DNA from: an uncultured Maribacter sp.
GTDB taxonomy: Bacteria > Bacteroidota > Bacteroidia > Flavobacteriales > Flavobacteriaceae
Assembly: GCA_905479535.1 (NCBI GenBank)
Contig: CAJQMW010000011.1
Location: forward strand, 1 to 7,859
Direction of reading: 5' to 3'
DNA length: 7,859 bases
Translations under genes and position numbers: made by a program
Part shown: positions 6,863-7,859 of the stretch, one piece after another
How the letters are laid out: each line of letters starts with the position of its first letter
How positions within the stretch are numbered: the first letter of the stretch is position 1
The notes under the pieces: model-generated
Database searches by the model: none
Told to the model about the DNA's origin: nothing
Seen by the model: only the letters and a program-made list of their open reading frames with translations

Positions 6863-6882
6863 TCCGAGGCGCGCCGTCGGGA
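6863..6882. repeat. GC-rich palindrome in an A+T-rich spacer
   Basis: CCGA (6864-6867) pairs with TCGG (6877-6880) around GGCGCGCC plus a G. The outer pattern CCGAGG...GTCGGGA is shared with the palindrome at 4829-4851. No T-tract follows. It lies in the 284-base gap between the divergent lipoprotein genes. That gap is otherwise A+T-rich and also holds a small hairpin, GGGC-AA-GCCC, at 6784-6793. Confidence 0.45.
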
Positions 6883-6944
6883 ATTCTAACGAATAAATAA
6901 CAATAATTTAACAATATAAAGACTACATTATTTAAAATATTTAT

Positions 6945-6952
6945 TTCATTTG
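6945..6952 (+). promoter_or_regulatory. Possible -7 box for the crystallin-like lipoprotein gene
   Basis: TTCATTTG matches seven of eight positions of TAnnTTTG and lies 24 bases before the ATG at 6977. A nearby A+T-rich direct repeat (TAACAATA at 6898-6905 and 6909-6916) sits upstream. No clear -33 box was found. Confidence 0.3.
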
Positions 6953-6976
6953 TCGTAAACTTTAAATTACAATAAA

Positions 6977-7114
6977 ATGAAATAAATTTATCTATTTACA
7001 ACGTTCATTGTTACCGTACTCGTTTCATGTTCAGAAGAACAATCGCAATCAGAATTTAACGATAATCAAACCCTTGAGACTATAAATTATACTTGGCAAG
7101 GAGATAAAATAACT
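6977..7114 (+). pseudogene. Signal-peptide segment of the next gene, separated by an in-frame TAA at codon 3
   Basis: In the same frame as the gene at 7115, ATG AAA TAA is followed without further stops by codons for IYLFTTFIVTVLVSC and SEEQSQSEF. With Lys in place of the stop this is a textbook lipoprotein signal: basic start, hydrophobic stretch, lipobox LVSC (Cys18), then acidic residues. AAA to TAA is a single base change (A to T at 6983). No ATG, GTG or TTG codon in this frame lies between the stop and 7115, so no conventional start can restore the lipobox. The remaining options are a genuine inactivating mutation, a base error, initiation at the ATT codon at 6986, or stop readthrough. 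I favour a recent nonsense mutation or a base error because everything downstream is intact. Confidence 0.75.
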
Positions 7115-7750
7115 GTGAGTTTTAATCTTGATATAGAAAATGATGAGCTAATTCCTATTGAAAACAATTCCTTTTTCAGGGTAGACCAAATATTAAATGA
7201 AAATGAGCATTTAATTCAATATTATATTGACGAAAATAATGTTCTATTGTTCAGTAATGACAACAATCTTGACGTCTATTTAGAAAACATCGGCAGACCT
7301 TTAAAAAAATCCAAAATAGATTTAACAGCATCTAGTAGTGCTTACCAAGATGGGAATTTAGAAATATATCTTGATTGTTGTTATGATAGTAGGAATAGAC
7401 TCAATTGGTCCAGTATATGCTATACAATGTCAAGCGCCGAAGAAAGACTAAAAGATTTTTCCGACTCAAATAATTGGGTAAATGGATTTAATCCTAATGG
7501 TTCGCCTTTAGCCTGTGATGGTAGTGGTAAATTTCTTAGTGACTTTAATTTGTCAAACCCAAATGATAGAATGAATTCAGTTATAGCCCGTAATGTATTC
7601 GCTCGTTTCCATGAAAATATAAATTACGGAGGAAGGTCAATAGTTCTTGATGCACGAAATGGAGGTTCTAGAGGTTTTAGAAAATTAAGAAAAGTGCGTC
7701 ATAGGGGTACTTGGGGGAATAGAATTAGTTCAATTAGATTAACAAACTAA
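7115..7750 (+). CDS. Body of a crystallin-fold (beta/gamma, peptidase-inhibitor I36-like) lipoprotein; signal peptide lies upstream of a stop
   Basis: The open part encodes 211 residues from a GTG at 7115; with the upstream signal segment at 6977 the original protein would be 257. The first part (about 1-65) is acidic and Asn-rich and matches no family I know. A middle part holds four cysteines (DCCY, SICYT, ACDG) that could form disulfides, consistent with an exported protein. The last 50 residues (VFARFHENINYGGRSIVL and WGNRISSIRLTN) match a beta/gamma-crystallin Greek-key motif, as in I36-type inhibitors and bacterial crystallin-like domains. The function is unknown. AAGGAG lies 11 bases before the GTG, but it also reads as ordinary codons and the spacing is long, so this start is doubtful. 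The gene is A+T-rich and stands alone on its strand. Confidence 0.7.
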   Translation: MSFNLDIENDELIPIENNSFFRVDQILNENEHLIQYYIDENNVLLFSNDNNLDVYLENIGRPLKKSKIDLTASSSAYQDGNLEIYLDCCYDSRNRLNWSSICYTMSSAEERLKDFSDSNNWVNGFNPNGSPLACDGSGKFLSDFNLSNPNDRMNSVIARNVFARFHENINYGGRSIVLDARNGGSRGFRKLRKVRHRGTWGNRISSIRLTN

Positions 7751-7768
7751 TTTTACAAAATGAGATAT

Positions 7769-7799
7769 AAAGCCTTAGTTTTACACTAAGGCTTTTTTT
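7769..7799 (+). terminator. Intrinsic terminator directly abutting the next start codon
   Basis: A perfect 11-bp stem (AAAGCCTTAGT at 7769-7779, ACTAAGGCTTT at 7785-7795, loop TTTAC) ends in a seven-T tract (7793-7799). It lies 18 bases after the stop of the crystallin-like gene. The ATG of the next gene follows with no spacer. Within the stem, TAGTTTTA (7776-7783) is also a seven-of-eight match to the -7 box TAnnTTTG, with TTTTAC 19 bases upstream as a possible -33 region. Confidence 0.88.
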
Positions 7800-7859
7800 A
7801 TGCGAATAGATAAATACCTCTGGTGCACACGCTATTTTAAAACAAGAAACTTGGCCACT
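7800..7859 (+). CDS. S4-domain RNA-binding protein (Hsp15-like), 5' end only
   Basis: The last 20 codons of the window read MRIDKYLWCTRYFKTRNLAT. This is the start of the S4 RNA-binding domain as found in Hsp15 (HslR), which binds 50S subunits carrying stalled nascent chains and helps recycle them. The pattern R-hydrophobic-D-K-hydrophobic-L-W, then R-F/Y-x-K-T-R, is diagnostic for this subgroup. The start at 7800 is supported by homology and by an in-frame TAG at 7776-7778 with no other start in between. No room exists for a Shine-Dalgarno sequence: the seven bases before the ATG are the T-tract of the preceding terminator. The rest of the gene is outside the window. Confidence 0.85.
   Translation, partial: MRIDKYLWCTRYFKTRNLAT

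Noticed and set aside
6781..6890. Possible integron attC-like site (palindromes plus an ATTTAAC core-like box)
   Set aside because: No matching second core box, no proper bulged stem and no cassette or integrase context could be seen.
7098..7117. AAGGAG before the GTG at 7115 as proof of a true start there
   Set aside because: Bacteroidota rarely depend on such sites, the 11-base spacing is long, and starting there would discard an evident lipoprotein signal in the same frame. It is kept only as an alternative.

Overview
This window looks like chromosome from a marine-type member of the Flavobacteriaceae (Bacteroidota). The supporting signs are the gene order tgt, LptF/LptG permease, EamA transporter, accA. 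In addition, the -7 boxes match the Bacteroidota TAnnTTTG form, Shine-Dalgarno sequences are almost absent, lipoprotein signals are followed by acidic residues, and signal peptides end in A-x-A before Gln. The genus cannot be fixed from sequence alone.

Left part (1-4660, all minus strand). A housekeeping cluster is transcribed right to left: tgt (queuosine tRNA modification), an LptF/LptG permease (LPS export), an EamA-type transporter and accA (malonyl-CoA synthesis). tgt/permease overlap by one base (TAATG) and permease/EamA by 14 bases, so these three look translationally coupled. accA has its own well-formed promoter just past the EamA stop, and the unit ends at a strong intrinsic terminator at 475-502. 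Beyond it lies the 5' part of nnr (NAD(P)H-hydrate repair), cut by the window edge.

Middle (4613-5700). A 442-base intergenic region carries the tgt promoter, four tandem copies of a 7-base repeat and several short palindromes. It is followed by a plus-strand outer-membrane beta-barrel gene. A 16-bp-stem bidirectional terminator separates this gene from the convergent gene that follows.

Right part (5715-7859). A minus-strand lipoprotein joins an FKBP-like domain to an Asp-rich, calcium-type repeat tail. Then come an A+T-rich spacer and a plus-strand lipoprotein gene ending in a beta/gamma-crystallin-like Greek-key motif. That gene reads as a complete lipoprotein (lipobox LVSC) except that codon 3 is TAA where AAA (Lys) is expected, so the signal peptide is cut off from the body. 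After a terminator whose T-tract touches the next ATG, an S4-domain (Hsp15-like) RNA-binding gene begins and runs off the window.

Most of the window is ordinary core genome. The points worth a second look are the signal-peptide nonsense codon, the crystallin-like lipoprotein, the zinc-cysteine-free Tgt, the FKBP/calcium-repeat fusion, the heptanucleotide repeat and the terminator/start overlap. I see no new multi-gene system, no mobile element and no CRISPR array.
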